A DNA stretch of 64,000 bases. Source: Pomphorhynchus laevis (taxonomy: Eukaryota > Acanthocephala > Palaeacanthocephala > Echinorhynchida > Pomphorhynchidae). Position numbers and translations under genes: made by a program. Every line of letters starts with the position of its first letter. Position 1 is the first letter of the stretch. This document shows, in pieces, positions 45,601-60,600 of the stretch. Below the pieces are notes generated by a model that saw only the letters and a program-made list of their open reading frames with translations, did no database searches and was not told the DNA's origin. The DNA lies in contig WNNJ02003713.1 in NCBI GenBank assembly GCA_012934845.2, positions 1-64,000 of the forward strand, written 5' to 3'.

Positions 45601-48600
45601 ATCAATTTAATTCTTTATAAATCAAATATATAAATTATATAAATAATTTATATTATTTATATAATATAAATTATATTATTTATATTATTAATCAAATATA
45701 AATTAACAAGAAATTAAAAAAATATTAATTATAAATTATTATTTATCGTGCTTATAAAATAAGCAAGATAATAAGAATAAAATTTCAAATAACTTAATTA
45801 ATATTATAATTATTTAATACAATTATATAATATTATATTTGCGAATTAAATATTAAAATTAATTATTACTTAATAAATATGCTGTGGGACGCCTTTCCCA
45901 TAAAACGGCCTCCAATCTAGACTGCACGAGCCCAATAACGCCTCTTTATTGCGACTTGTCGTTGATCGTTCGAACGAGATGAACTCAAGAACCCTCTGCA
46001 GCAATGGTTCGATCTCGGCATACGTCCGCAAGTTCCTAAGCAATTAAATTTCTGGCCTCATTGTGCCGAATGATAAACTTACATTCATGTTTACATGAAT
46101 GTAGGTGGTTTAGATCCCATATTGGTTGTTTGATCCAATTGATTTGTTTAGATCCCATATTGATATCAGTGGTTGTTTATGGTTCAAGTAAACAATATTC
46201 AGTAACTATTTATTAATTATTTAATACTTATAATTACTTATTACTTAATATGTTGTTAATAATATTATTATAATAATATTTTATTATAATATAATAAAAT
46301 ATTATATAATAAAATATTATAAAATATAATATTTTATATTATTATTATTATTATTTTATTATTTTACTAATAAAATAGAAAATATTAATATTTTTAATAT
46401 TAATGAAGAGAGATTTTAAATCTTGCAAAGTCAAGAATTTCATTTAAATACATTAATGAGTGTGAAAATTGCAATATAAATATAAATTCATTAATTATTT
46501 TACAAATAAATAGTTTAATAAAGATGTATGTGCAGCTGTTTAAGATTCTCATTTTTATAGTCTAAATCATGCACAGCTAAATCTATATATCAATATCTAA
46601 TAAACAATCGGAAATAGTATCAATTTCCGGTTGAAAATATCAATATAAATAATATTATAATAATTAATATTATATTAATTATATTAGTAGACGGAATATT
46701 AGCTTTAAATAGCAAATGAAAATCATTTCAATCGAATCCTCAAAAATGACGACTTCTACGTTTATCAAAATCCTTCAATTGACAGAAGCTAACTGAAAAG
46801 GTATAATTTAATCACTATAAAAATGTACTTTAAGAATTTGTCCAGCATAAAATCCAAGTTCTTCATTGCACGTATCGACGTTTGGTGACATAGTTGTCGG
46901 TTCATAATCATAGAGAGCAATATAGAGTTTGACCTCGTCTTTATTATTGTTTTGATCAGTTGAAATACGGTCACTAGATGCTACAATCTCGGATAATTGA
47001 TTATCTAAAACCAAGTTAGTGTTTTAATTTCATATTTTGAATATCAAATAATTGAGATTATTTTAATCTACGTTCAATATTTCGAATCTCAATATTTGTT
47101 TTATTATTTCTATTATTTTCAATTAGCTGAGTAATATTTCTCAAAACAAATCTAAAAAAAACGCAAAATAGAAATATTATTTTAACGTAATATTATGTAA
47201 TATAATATCAAATAATATTATATTATATTATATAATATAAAATTATATATATTATTTTAATATAATAGTATATTATTTTTTATTATTACAAACGATTTTC
47301 CTGCTTATCAACTATAAAATTAATATCAACTAGGAAATTTAATTAAGACCATAAAGTCTTAAGGAGCTTCCCATTTCTGCGTATTTGATATTTATGACAT
47401 ATATATTTATTGATATTTATTACAAGGTGTAGTATGCGAATTAGCAGAGTTTCAGCCATTCGGAGTTGTTGTACTGAATCAGATTTAAAGATGATTTCGA
47501 AGCTTTTCTACATATTGTCGATATAAATAATAAATGATTATATAAGATAATATAAATAATATATTATATTACTAGGTCATGATACTTAAATATTATTTTA
47601 ACTCTTAAGATAAATTTATAAATATAAATATTTAGATTTAAATTTTAAGTATTTATCTTAAAATATAAAATAGATGAAAATATATCTTATTATTATAAAT
47701 ATCTAAAATGTAAATATATAAATATATATTAATATAAAAATATATATTATATAAATATATTAATCTTAATATTTAAATATTTGTATTTTAAGACCAATAT
47801 ATATTATATATTGATACTTAAAATTTAAGTATCAATATAAGTATATTAATACTTAAAATTTAGAATCTATAGTTAAGTGTTATAGAAAGTGACCATTCCC
47901 TACTATTTCATAGTAGCAAATTTGAGAGCCGAAACTAGACAACTAATATGACATCAACTGCATTAGCACTTAAAACACTTACATCAGCTGATGCAGTAAT
48001 TATCAATGCAACTAATGCAGTCATTATATACCAAACAAAAGGCAAAATGATATTATACAAGTACGGTAACTGCTTTATAAAATATACGAACCTGTCTGTG
48101 TCGGCACTTCGACCTTCACAGGCACTTCTGTTATATGCTCGTGATCTATCTTTAATAAACAAATTTAACATTAGATGTGCTATATGTTAAATACAAACCG
48201 AGCTATCGACGCTTTTGGGATGTTTTTGTATTGCAAAGTTTTCGCCAGATAGATCTGCAATAGAGAAGATATCACTTCCAGGTAATACAATTTAAAGCAC
48301 TCAATACCGTTATTGAAATATATTGAACTTGACTTGATAAACGGTGATTGTTCTGGAATAGTGGGTATTGGACAAACATCAAAAGTGCATGATGATTTCA
48401 AAGGCAGACCTGTTAAAAACATCGGATAAAAAAATCGCGCAAATAAAAATCGAAAAAATGTTGGGAATAACTAATTGCCTCCTAATTCACCAATGAAGCG
48501 GAATCGACAAAAGGAATAAATTTTCAAAATATAAATACATACGATTTTAGTACGCTTTATACAAATCTAGATTTAATAGATATTAAAGATAAATTAGAAA

Positions 48601-51600
48601 ATTAATCAATCTTGTCTCTATTTTACAACAGGGTAATCGAAATTAATACAGGTATAAAACACTATTTCAGTATTAATTATACAAATGAATTTTTAGAACA
48701 GACAAAAGGAATAAATTTTCAAAATATAAATACAAACGCTTTTAGTACGCTTTATACAAATCTAGATTTAGTAGATATTAACGAAGCGTTAGTAAAATTA
48801 ATTAATCTTATATTCGGAAAATGATATACATATATATGTAATAATAATTATAACGCCATAATTTAAAATCTAACAAATTTAAACCATCAAATAAATATAA
48901 ATATATGGATAAAATTGAATTATTAGAATCCTTAAATATTTTAATAAATCAAAATTATTTAAAGGTAGGGACATCCATATTTATACAAATAAAAGGTGTT
49001 CCAATGGGTGATAATAGTAGCCCAATTATAGCTGTTTTAAAAATAAATTTAAAATAGAAAGATATAAAAGATCATAAAAAGATATAAAATATATGTTTCG
49101 ATATATTGATGAATCCTTAAATATTTTAATAAATCAAAATTATTTAATTATTATTTGTACAAAAATCATGGATTCAGTTGAATGATCTAATTTAATGGAT
49201 ATATCGAAAAATTAATGATATTTTGATATGGAATTATGGTATTACCATATTTTGATACGGTGGTATTACTTTGTGGTATCAAAGATACCACAAAATAAAA
49301 TTAAAATTTTTCAAATTAATAAATCATCAAAATATTATTAAAAATAAATTTAATAACTTGGCAAAAATATTTAATGGATAATATATAATGAAACATAAGG
49401 CAAGAAATGACGAATAAATCGCATAAGAGGAAATACATCATTGACAAAACATTCTAGAATCATTCAAATTATTTTAATGATGTTATATTTTCATATTGTT
49501 AAAATATAACATCATTTTTATTTAGAACTTAGAGTACTTTATTAATTATTATTTGATTTGCTCTTAATTTTGATACTACACCGTTTAGATAGCACTTTGA
49601 GTACTACTATTAGTACTACTACTAATAGTACTACTTTCAGTAATACAAAGTAAATAATAATATTATTTTTAATATTAATTTTTAATAATATTATTATCTG
49701 TATATATTTTGTAACTTTCTGATTATATCGCATACCATTATATGATTATTATACGATCAATTTTGATATACCACAAAATTTAATTGATTACGAGAAAAAG
49801 TTAAAAATAAAAAGATTCACAGCACACCTTTTTTTTAAACTTTAATTGTTGGAATGTTTCTAAAAAAGAAATTGATCATATTGTTCAATTAATTAAGATT
49901 TTATAAATCATTTAATGCGAATTACGTTCTTATAGTTGAATTAATAAATTAAGTTAATAAATAAAAATGTAAAATATTCAAGGATTTACTGTTTAATGTG
50001 AATTTATAAATCTTCCGAAATTTAATTAAATTTTATATCCATAGAATTTGGCAATGAATTACTTAAAGTGATATACCTTTGATGCGTATTTTGTAGGTGT
50101 TTGCAGCCAAGTACCTAACACTTCTTCCATTGATTTTAAGAACGTGTTTGATGCTACTGTGTGCTGGTATCCAACTAAGATTAACAGTCGAATCGTCATG
50201 ATACTTAATTGTGAGACAGTCAGGAGCAAGCGAATCTAAACCGGAAATTAATTATATAATTAATTAAATATTGAATTAAAAGAAATTAATACAAATATTT
50301 AAATAAAAGACATCTTTCAATAATTTCCATATGGAAATTGTTGAAAGATTAAAGTTATGAAACAATCAGTCTTTATGAAGGATTTCAAAATTGATTGAGG
50401 TTATTAAAATTAATTATATTTATATATTTATATTAATATATAATAAATATATTAATATATAAATTAATTAATATATTTATATTTATTAATTATAATTAAT
50501 TTTTATTAAAATTAATTTTGAAAATAAATAATTCGACTTTTAATAGAAAAAAAATAATTTCACTCTCTCCACTAATTAAATAAAATTTATAAAATGAGTG
50601 AACAATCAATTTATAATAAGATTTTATATTTTAGCAAATAACTATAACAGCGTAGAACGAATGTATCATGCTACTAATCAGTGACGTTTAATTATATACT
50701 TCATGACATTGCGTAATAATTTAATGTTTAATAATTTGAGATTTAAAAGGTAATAAAAATGATAACAAGAACCTGTATTAATCTTTGCAGTACATAACTT
50801 CCAATTTGAGATACCATCTTTTCCGACAAGACAAACAGATACCCGCTGAGAATTCTGAAAACAAAACGAATGCAAATCTGTTAAATGCTCATTTTATCGC
50901 TTGAACACTTAGTGAACAAGATAGAATCACTTTGAATTTAGAAATTGTAATCTAATTTGATTTCCTGCTTTAAATATTAATTGCTAAATATTAATCACTA
51001 AAAATTAAATTGCTAAATTAAATAATTTAACGAAATATAAAAAATTGCTAAAAGCAACTAAAATATCTTAATTCTTTAAAATTCAGCGATTGTTTATTAA
51101 TTTTATTTTATTAATGAATTAATATATATTATTGAAAGTATCAATTATTAAAATTTAATTTATTTAATATTTAATAAATTAAATTTTTGCCGATCTGATT
51201 TCAACAAAGCGCACTTTATATTGAAAAATAACTTGTAGAATTTTCTTTAGTTTAGCTTCTTCTTTATCAACTTGTTTAATAAAATCTTGCAAAATGTTCT
51301 GCATGTTAAACCCTACTCTATGTTTCGCTGTCTTTCGTTATGTATTTCTTCGTAAAATGTGTTTAATGAATTATCTTTGTAAGAAAATTAAATGCTTGTT
51401 GCGATATTTTGAACGAAATTGCAATTTTTTGAAAATTTACAATTTTAATTTTAATCTAAAAAACAAATAAATTTTATAATAAAAACTGAAAGTTAAAAAA
51501 AAACCTTCAAAAAGCCAACAAAAACCATTGCTATCGTTTAATAAATTTGGATCCAAAATTATCTCTCTCAAGAGATAATTTTGGAAATTATCTCTTAAGA

Positions 51601-54600
51601 GGACTGATAACGACACCATAATCACTGGATTGACATATTATCCCATTCTCAGTAATATGCACAAAAACGTCCGTTCTGCAGGAAGCAGAACGGACTGATC
51701 TGGTTAAGAGCGTAAGCCTCTTAAGCAAAGTGTCAGAAACGCCTTTATTCACAATGTCACACAGGCAACCGAAACGACCAGTGAGTACTTCATTCTACTG
51801 ATGAGTGTTTCCAGGTACACATTGGTCGTCTAGAAGTGACATGGTGACAGAAAGTCGTGAATCGAAGTCCAGTCAATTAAGCAACACCATTTAGTATAAA
51901 TGCAATATTTCGTAAGAAATCCTGGACCGTTGTTTACTCAGCACATCCGTGCAATACTATTATACCTGCCGTATCCATTAAGGATCCAACGAGTGCAGCG
52001 ACAATTCAGCAACAACCTCTGCCTAGTGTTTAAGGGTGATCCGCACAGCAATTCGATCTGATTAAGAGTATATATAAGGTGTTGATTTTCTAGCTGCGAG
52101 TTGGGATCCATCATGGATGCTTTCATATGTATTTGTAAAATGTTTAATTAATTAAAACCAACCAGAAGACCAAGTGTGTTTTATTTTATTACAACGTTTC
52201 GAAACTCAGTGGGATCTTCTTCAAGTTAAATCAATAATTGTAAGAATTTTAATATATATACATGAAGAGGCATAAACACCAGGCAGCATTCTATATATCC
52301 TTATCAGACTAAGAAATAGAACCGAATTATTCTTGCATTATTCAAAGTCGCTACGTATGCCCAGTCATCCTATGTGTGACGACAAACTTCACAACGGTAT
52401 ACGCGTTTCGCTCTAACTGAGCTCATCAGTATCGTGACTTCTATAATCATCTACAGGCACCTTAACACACGCTTGAACAGTGTTTAAAGCTCGAAAAACA
52501 GAACTACCCTTAATCTGAATCATCGGAGGGAATTTAGCATAAGCTCTGTGCACGGCAGTGCATATTGCAGTTTAACCATGCATCAGGCGCTAAATTCTTT
52601 TTAATAGAAATGATGTTTAACAGGGACACTTAAAAGTGTGCAAATATATAAAATATAATTTGTTGTTACAGCTGCCCTGGGACGCTCACTGGCGTACTCA
52701 TAAATATATCACTATGTTTTCCTCATGACGAGGCATAAACACCAGGCAGCATTATATATATCCTCATCAGACTAAGAAATAGAACCGAATTATTCTTGCA
52801 TTATTCAAAGTCGCTACGTATGCCCAGTCATCCTATGTGTGACGACAAACTTCACAACGGTATACGCGTTTCGCTCTAACGGAGCTCATCAGTACCGTGA
52901 CTTCTATAATCATCTATATGTACCTTAACACACGCTTAAACAGTGTTTAAAGCTCAAAAAACATAACTACCCTTAATCTGAATCATCGGAGGGAATTTAG
53001 CATAAACTCTGTGCATGACAGTGACTATTACAGTTTAAGCGTGTGTTAAGATTAAGGGTAGTTCTGTTTTTCGATTATCAGAAGGCTGGATACTAACTCT
53101 TCTCTTTTTCGAAATTTGACTCATCTGAGATTCGAGCTGTCGATCTCCATGCTGGGCTTGCGCTCTTAACTGCTATGTATGAATCCAGAATTATCAGATT
53201 TCACACAGTATATGAAAGCTTCCATCATGGTCTCATGCATTGAAAACCAGCATTGTTCGAGATTATCGCTGCATTGTCCGAGATGTTCTCCAGCATGCTT
53301 ATCACAGATTCTTTTGCTTGAGATCATGCAGATCGCTTGAAATCGGGACCGATGGTCATGTGGCAGAAATCGTGCGAAACGAAAACAGCTGTTGCATTGG
53401 TGCCGTTAGTAGTCAGGGTGTATGAAATTGGATATATTGAAGAAAATATTCTACAGCTGGTTTTCATTGCGAAAGTCACCCTGTGTGATATAACAACTAT
53501 TCAATATATATTCAATGTAGTAGCAGATTGAAACCAATATGTAGAGAAATCGGTTGAGACGGAAACGGCTGCTTTATCGATAAGAGTAAAGAAAAAAGTG
53601 GAATGAAAATGACAACTAATAACTGAGTGATTACGGACTTAATAAGGGAGCCTTATATCATTGGCGTGTGGATGGATAAAATACGTATTCCAAAATATTT
53701 CGAAAATTTTATCTTTATAATTCGTTCGTAACAGTGCGGTGTACTTTGAACTGATTTGAATTTCTTATAATATGTATTATGATAAAGGTATAAACCGAAA
53801 CTAGTTAAATACCTACAATTGAAAAAGGCTTCGGCCGAAACCGTCCATAAATCTGTAGTGTTAATTGTTGAGTCAATTAATTTAACAAGCGCACTAGTTT
53901 TGAAAATCAAGCAAATTAACGATATTTTGTGGATATTTATATTTAAGATAATATAGCCTCAATAACATTAAATATTTAATCTTACAAGATATTTAAAAAG
54001 TGTCAACAAATATTATATTCTTTTCAAACAAGTTTTATATATAATGGTGATGCACGGATGTGCTGAGTAAACAACTGTCCAGGATTTCTTACGAAATGGC
54101 ATTTACATAAAATTGTGTTGCCATGTCATTGTCAGTACCATGTCATTTCTAGACGGCCACTTTGGCACCGAAATGATGGACCACTTGGCAACATCATTAG
54201 AATTAAGTACCCAGTGGTCGTTTAAATAGAAGTTATAAACCGAAACAATAAATAATGCTTCTCCAACCAGTTTTATATATGGTTAAAAAATTAGGTCTTG
54301 GTTAAATATTAGATATACACAATTGAAAAAGGCCTTGCCCGAAACCGTCCATATTGCTAATTGTTGAGTCGTTAAAAAATATAAATTGTCTTGGTTAAAT
54401 ATTAAGTATATTAATATTATAATATTAATATATATTAATATTATATGAATCAGTTAATTTAATAAACGCATTATTTTTAAAAATCAAGCAAATGAACGAT
54501 ACTTTGTGGATATTTATATTTAAGATAATATAGCATCAATAATATTACATATTTCATCTCACAAGGTATTTGAAAAATGTCGAGTTTAGCATTTTTAATA

Positions 54601-57600
54601 TACCGATTTATCTAATTGCTAATCTGGTTATTCATTTTTACACAAAAATTTAAAATTAAAATATACCTTTCCATTAACTAAAATTTCATAGACATCAGTG
54701 GATTGTTTAGTACAATACAATTTTCCGTCAACAAATATTTGATATCCATCAATTGAGAATTCATCATATAATGGAGGAGGCAACCATTTAATTTTAGATC
54801 CAGATGAACAATATTCAACTTGTTGGAGTACAGGTGCCGGAGCAACTGAAATTTAAAATGCTAATATTTAATTAAATATTATTAATGTGAATATTCTAAT
54901 TTTGAAAACGAAATTAACCTTTTATTGCTTAATGTCATAAAGATTCCATCACTTTTAATATTTAATATCATTCTATTAGATTCTAACATTGATTTTTCTA
55001 ATTTTTACTGATAAATAGTTAATTATTACTATTTATGAGTATTTTTTACTGATCAATGGTTTAATTGAATGATATTAAATTAAATTTGATTAAATTTATT
55101 ATTATAAATACATATTGAAACGACATTCTTGATACGACAATTTTCTGCTAATTTGGATTTTTTGCTAATTTTCTGCTAATTTTGGATTTTTTGTTATAAT
55201 TTTACAATATACAAAACAACAAAATATTATTAAAAATTTATAAAAACTATTAATATGAACTTGCTTTATTATTCACCCGTTATATTTCTGTATTACGTTT
55301 TTCATCATAATTAATAATGCCAAGTTATCAGCTGATTGAGTCTACGTATTTTATACAAATAAAATTTTTATTTTTAAATAAAAAAGATAATAAAATAGAT
55401 AATAAAATAGATAATTTTTATTATTATATAAAAAAATTTAGACCTAAAAAAAATTTTGGTTTCTTATAAACATACAATGATACTAAACAAAGAGAATTGA
55501 AATTTATGATTATTAACAGAGAGAATTTAAACTATCTTGATACCCATTAACTACTTACACAAATTACAAGATTAATATACACAATCTAAAGTAAATACAA
55601 CATTCTATACAAGGAACTTCTACGAACTTCTACGCCCACTTCGAGAATAACGAACTTCTACGAACCTCCACTTCACAACGAACTTCTACGCCCACTTCGA
55701 GAATAAACGAACTTCTACTCCGCACTTCGAGAATAAACGAACTTCTAACAACGAACTTCTACGCCGCACTTCTGCAACGAACTTCGTTTCACTACGCTAA
55801 ATGTTCAGACGCCGGATTTCTGATTTCAAGTAATTGATTTAATTTATTGTATTTTAAATTTTGCCCAGCCGAAAGGCGAAATGGGAAATAAATCGCTGCA
55901 TTATTATATAAAATAAATAATAACATTGTTTTTATTTTAACATTTTTAACATTATTATATAAGATTTTATTCAATAGATATCTACATAATTATTTTTAAT
56001 AGTAAAGAATAAATCAGATCAGATAACCGAGTCTTCGTATTTTTTATAAATCAAAAATACAGATAAATAATTATAAATAAGAAATAAGAAAGAATTATAT
56101 AAGAATTTGTAGAATTTGATACGACATTATTTTTCTTCTAATTTAAAAACTTCTATAAATCAATAAAATATTATTAAAATATTAAATTTACAATGTACCA
56201 ATCAACAAAATATTATAAAACATTTATTTAAACCATTAAGCGAGAAAAAATAATGGATGGATAATAAACAATATGCTTTGTATTAGAATAGGGTACAATA
56301 AATAATCAAATTTCTTTAGAGGAAATACGTCAATAGCGCTTATCTGGCCTTTCTGTTATGTTGAGTCGAGGAATAGGGGCCAAAACCCGATAGCATAGCA
56401 GTTCCTCCTGATGACCTATAATCCTTATTCTGATACATCGTTTGTTATTTATTAGTCAATTCATAAAATGACTTTTATTTTAACTTGATTTAATATACAA
56501 ATAAATACAAATACAAAAATAAATACAAAAATATTTAAAACCTGATATTTGAAAATATTTTAAACCTGATAGCATAGCAATTCCTCCTGATGACCTCTAA
56601 TCTTTATTCTGATACATCGTTTGTTATTTATTATTCAATTCATAAAAATGACTTTTATTTCAAATTTCTATTTTAAATTTAAAAATTATATAAAATTATA
56701 AAATGTTATATTGTGGTCATTTATTATTTATATTTTTAATTCTTGAATTTTATTTAGTATTAATTTTAATTTTTATTAAAAGCAACGATTATATTTAATA
56801 CTTTATAATAATTTATAATTTTATTAAAATTTTTAAAAGTTTTAACTTTATAAATATATATTGTAAATATAAAAAAATATATAAATAGTTATAAATAGTT
56901 ATAAATATATAAATATATAAAACGTAAACTCAGGTATCTGATCTGATTTGCCACAGGCAGTGATTTATATTTATCGTTATATAAATATAAATTGTATACA
57001 ATCTTATATAACCATTTATTATTTATAATTATTTAACTTTATTTTTATTTATTTATAGCATAAAATACGTAGACTCAGTTATCTGATCTGATTTCTATGC
57101 GCACTGATATCATCTTAAGCATATCCACAAAAAAAATAAATGGATTTTAAAATTAATAGCTCCAAATTAATCCATCTGATTTTTACTGATAAATAGTTAT
57201 GGAGAAAAACACATCTGATTGTGAGTATCCGTAGTAAAACTCACGATCTCTTTCAATTTGAAATAAACAAACCAAGTTATGTGCAACGCAATAAGATTTC
57301 AAAAGCAAATTTAAGATTTGTATATATTTTTATATGACAAAATATGAACGTTATATAAAACGAAATATAATAAAAAGTTAGCAAAGTTTATATGTCAATG
57401 AGATTAAATTAAACTTGATTATTATAAATCAAACTTGATAACCATAAATTTAACTAATTAATCACCTTTTATATGTTTAGACGTATTCAGCAATGAGAAG
57501 TCTGTTTGAACAGATAATGAGCTATCTAAAAAAGTTCAGAAATAAAAATGAATATTAAATTGTTTATTTAAAATATTAGCGACGAAGGTATACAGTTTAA

Positions 57601-60600
57601 TAAATTTTATCATTACTGAGAGTTTTCAAATTAAATAAAAATTAATTAAAAACGTAAATATTTGAAAAATTTAATAAATCAAAAACTCTTATAAATATGA
57701 CCAATGATACGTTTGAGAAAACGAAAATTATTGTTTACAAATCTTCGACTATTGCAATAGTCCTTTTTAAGTTTTATGCTTTTAAAAACATAGCACTTGA
57801 AAAGGACTAAACCTTTTCGAGTGTTATGTTTTCGAGTGTCAAAACATCACACCTGAAAAGGACTTTGCAATAGACGAAAAATTATGAACAACAGTTTCTT
57901 TTTATATTTTTTCTATATTTTTTATATTTATATTTTTAAATATTTATATTTTTTATATTTTTATATTTTATCTTTTTTCTTTTTCTATTCCTCTCGATCT
58001 TATAATTATGCTATTATATTAAACAATGCATATAATTTATATAAAATATTACTTAATTTATATTTACTTAATTTATAATAAGTAATTATCATAAATTAAT
58101 AAATTATTTATATAAATAAACCATAAGAACTGATAATTTACCTACTTATAAATTACATATACAAATTGGTGAACAAAATTGATAGTCTTCTATTCTAAAG
58201 TGTTGTATTGTATTTTTAAATTTAATTATTTATTGTATTTATTTATTTTTAAATTTATTGTATTTTAAATTTAAAATATTTCGACAAATATTTATCGAAA
58301 GGTTTATTGCGATAACAAATAATACATTAAATTAATTATTTAATTTAATGCTGAATATTAGACGCTTATTTACAACTTGAAAGTCAATTTTTTAATCAAA
58401 ATTATTAGTTTAAACAAAACAAATTCAAATAAAATTTTATCAGATTCAATTAAGGTTAAATTACGTTTGTTATCACAATTATTAAACAATATATTTTTAA
58501 AATCAAAAAATATAATTTTCAATGCGTTAGTTCGCAGTAGTTTTGTATTGTGTCAATAGATCAATAGACATTTCATTAAATTGATTTTCATTAAATTAGT
58601 TATCAAAGATTAATTTGATAACTAATCTTGCATATAAATACAACACAATCTGTCTGAAGTGAACATAAAACCCACATTTCCCAATAAGAAAAAAATCATT
58701 TTAATTTAATCAATGCTTGTTTTTAAGCATTGATTGTTTGCACTAAACATTTGTCTTCAAGTCAACTAACTTAACGATATCTGACTGCTTATCCATTTTT
58801 CCGCATCATCATCCAGTATTTCATCCATTATTTCGATATAGTTTGATGGAATGAGACCATAAACACCAGCAGTATTGCATGCGCGATAATATCCATCCTT
58901 CAAAGCGTAAGATAAAATTATAAAGATTATATCTTATTATATAAGATAATATATATTATATATAATATTAATATAATATTATATAATAAGATATAGGATA
59001 TATTGAAATAAATGTGTTTACCATATTTAATATAAATTTATTAATAGTTATTGATGATATTCCAAACACACTAGAATGAATTTTGCTTATTTTAATTAAT
59101 TCGTAATTTAATATTTATTTTTAATAATTCGTACACCATGGCCGCTAGCTACGCTATTCATGCTGCTGCCTGAACAGGAAAGATGACAGGACTCACCGAA
59201 ACAAGAAAAACCGCAAAATATCCATGCATCGATCAACGAACATGTCAGTTTCAGCCGGTCGTAATCGAAACATGCGGCGCATCCGGCCCAGCAACCAAAG
59301 CCTTTATCACATGTATATCCGGGATGCCGATATGAACAGACTGTGCAAAAGAACAGACTGTGAAGAACAGACTGTGCAAAAGCTGGTAGCTACCTGCTTC
59401 AGCAAATAAACTTAGCTATCCAGCAAGAGAACGCTGGTTGCATAATGGAGGTGAAAAAAAACCATCGGACATTTTTTATCGACTTGTGATTTTATTTTTT
59501 TGTATTTAGATATTATATTTTAAGTACGACATTTATGCTTTTGATCCATATCTTAAAGTAGTGTACAGTGTATCCCCAAGAATTTACTTTTAAAAAACAT
59601 TTTTATAGTATCCTACTTAATCTAAAAGATAGTTTCTATGTAAATTATCACTTTACCGGTTTTTGCTAAATCGCATTTTAAAAAATAAGTTTAAATACTC
59701 TAAAGATAACAAAGGCGTTCACAATCCAAACAAATCACAATGATTAACCTAACTAGCATTATCCCGTAATAAAAAATACCTTTGTTAAACTATAATTTAG
59801 TAAATCCTTGTAATTAAAAATCTGATTATAAATTTGCTAAGATGTGAATTGGTTTGTTGAACAATAACTGCGGATATTTAATAATTTTATACAATAATCA
59901 ATGATAAATAATCGATAATAAATGCATCACCAATTATCTTAATGCTTTAAATTAATTTAATAAACAAATCAAATTAAAAAATGTGTGCATATAATTTAAT
60001 AGTTAAAAATTTATGACTAACAATAAATGTACGCTCTTTAAACAATTAGTGTTCAAGGGACACACTAAACTGTTTGCTAAATGTCGTATATTTTATTTTA
60101 ACCTTTTTATTTTTTATTATTTTTTATTCAAAAGTAAAAACATACATTCCAAAATTAAAAATTTACTCTTAGACAAGCAAATTCGTAAAGTTTAATATTT
60201 AAAGTTAATATTGATGTTAATATCATTTTTATAATATAATTATATTATCATAAAAAATATAAGAATATTAAATATTAGAATATTAAAAATTAATAAATTT
60301 TATATAAAATAATCTACCACGTATAATATTACATAAACAAATTGTGAGCAAAATTTAAAATCTTCAATTCTAAATTGTTGTAATGTAGTTTGAAATATAA
60401 AATTAATATGAGAATATTAAATTAAGATATCAAGACTTAGAGATATTTATAAGTTTAATAATTTATTAATAACTTTAACTAAGTTTAATTTCTAAATTTT
60501 ATATCTATTAAATTTATTCAAAGACAGATACATATTTTTCATATTTAATGATTGATATTTAATTCTTAATATTTGTTTTTTTATATAATAAATAGATTGT

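Noticed and set aside
45985-46030. tRNA-like wording (GGTTCGATCTC)
   Set aside because: No acceptor stem, D arm or anticodon arm can be drawn around it. No tRNA or rRNA gene was found anywhere in the window.
45890-46040. Open minus-strand stretch in RIM-BP intron 8 as an extra exon
   Set aside because: Exons at 46829 and 41416 already join in phase 0 within the SH3 fold. Inserting this piece would split the domain.
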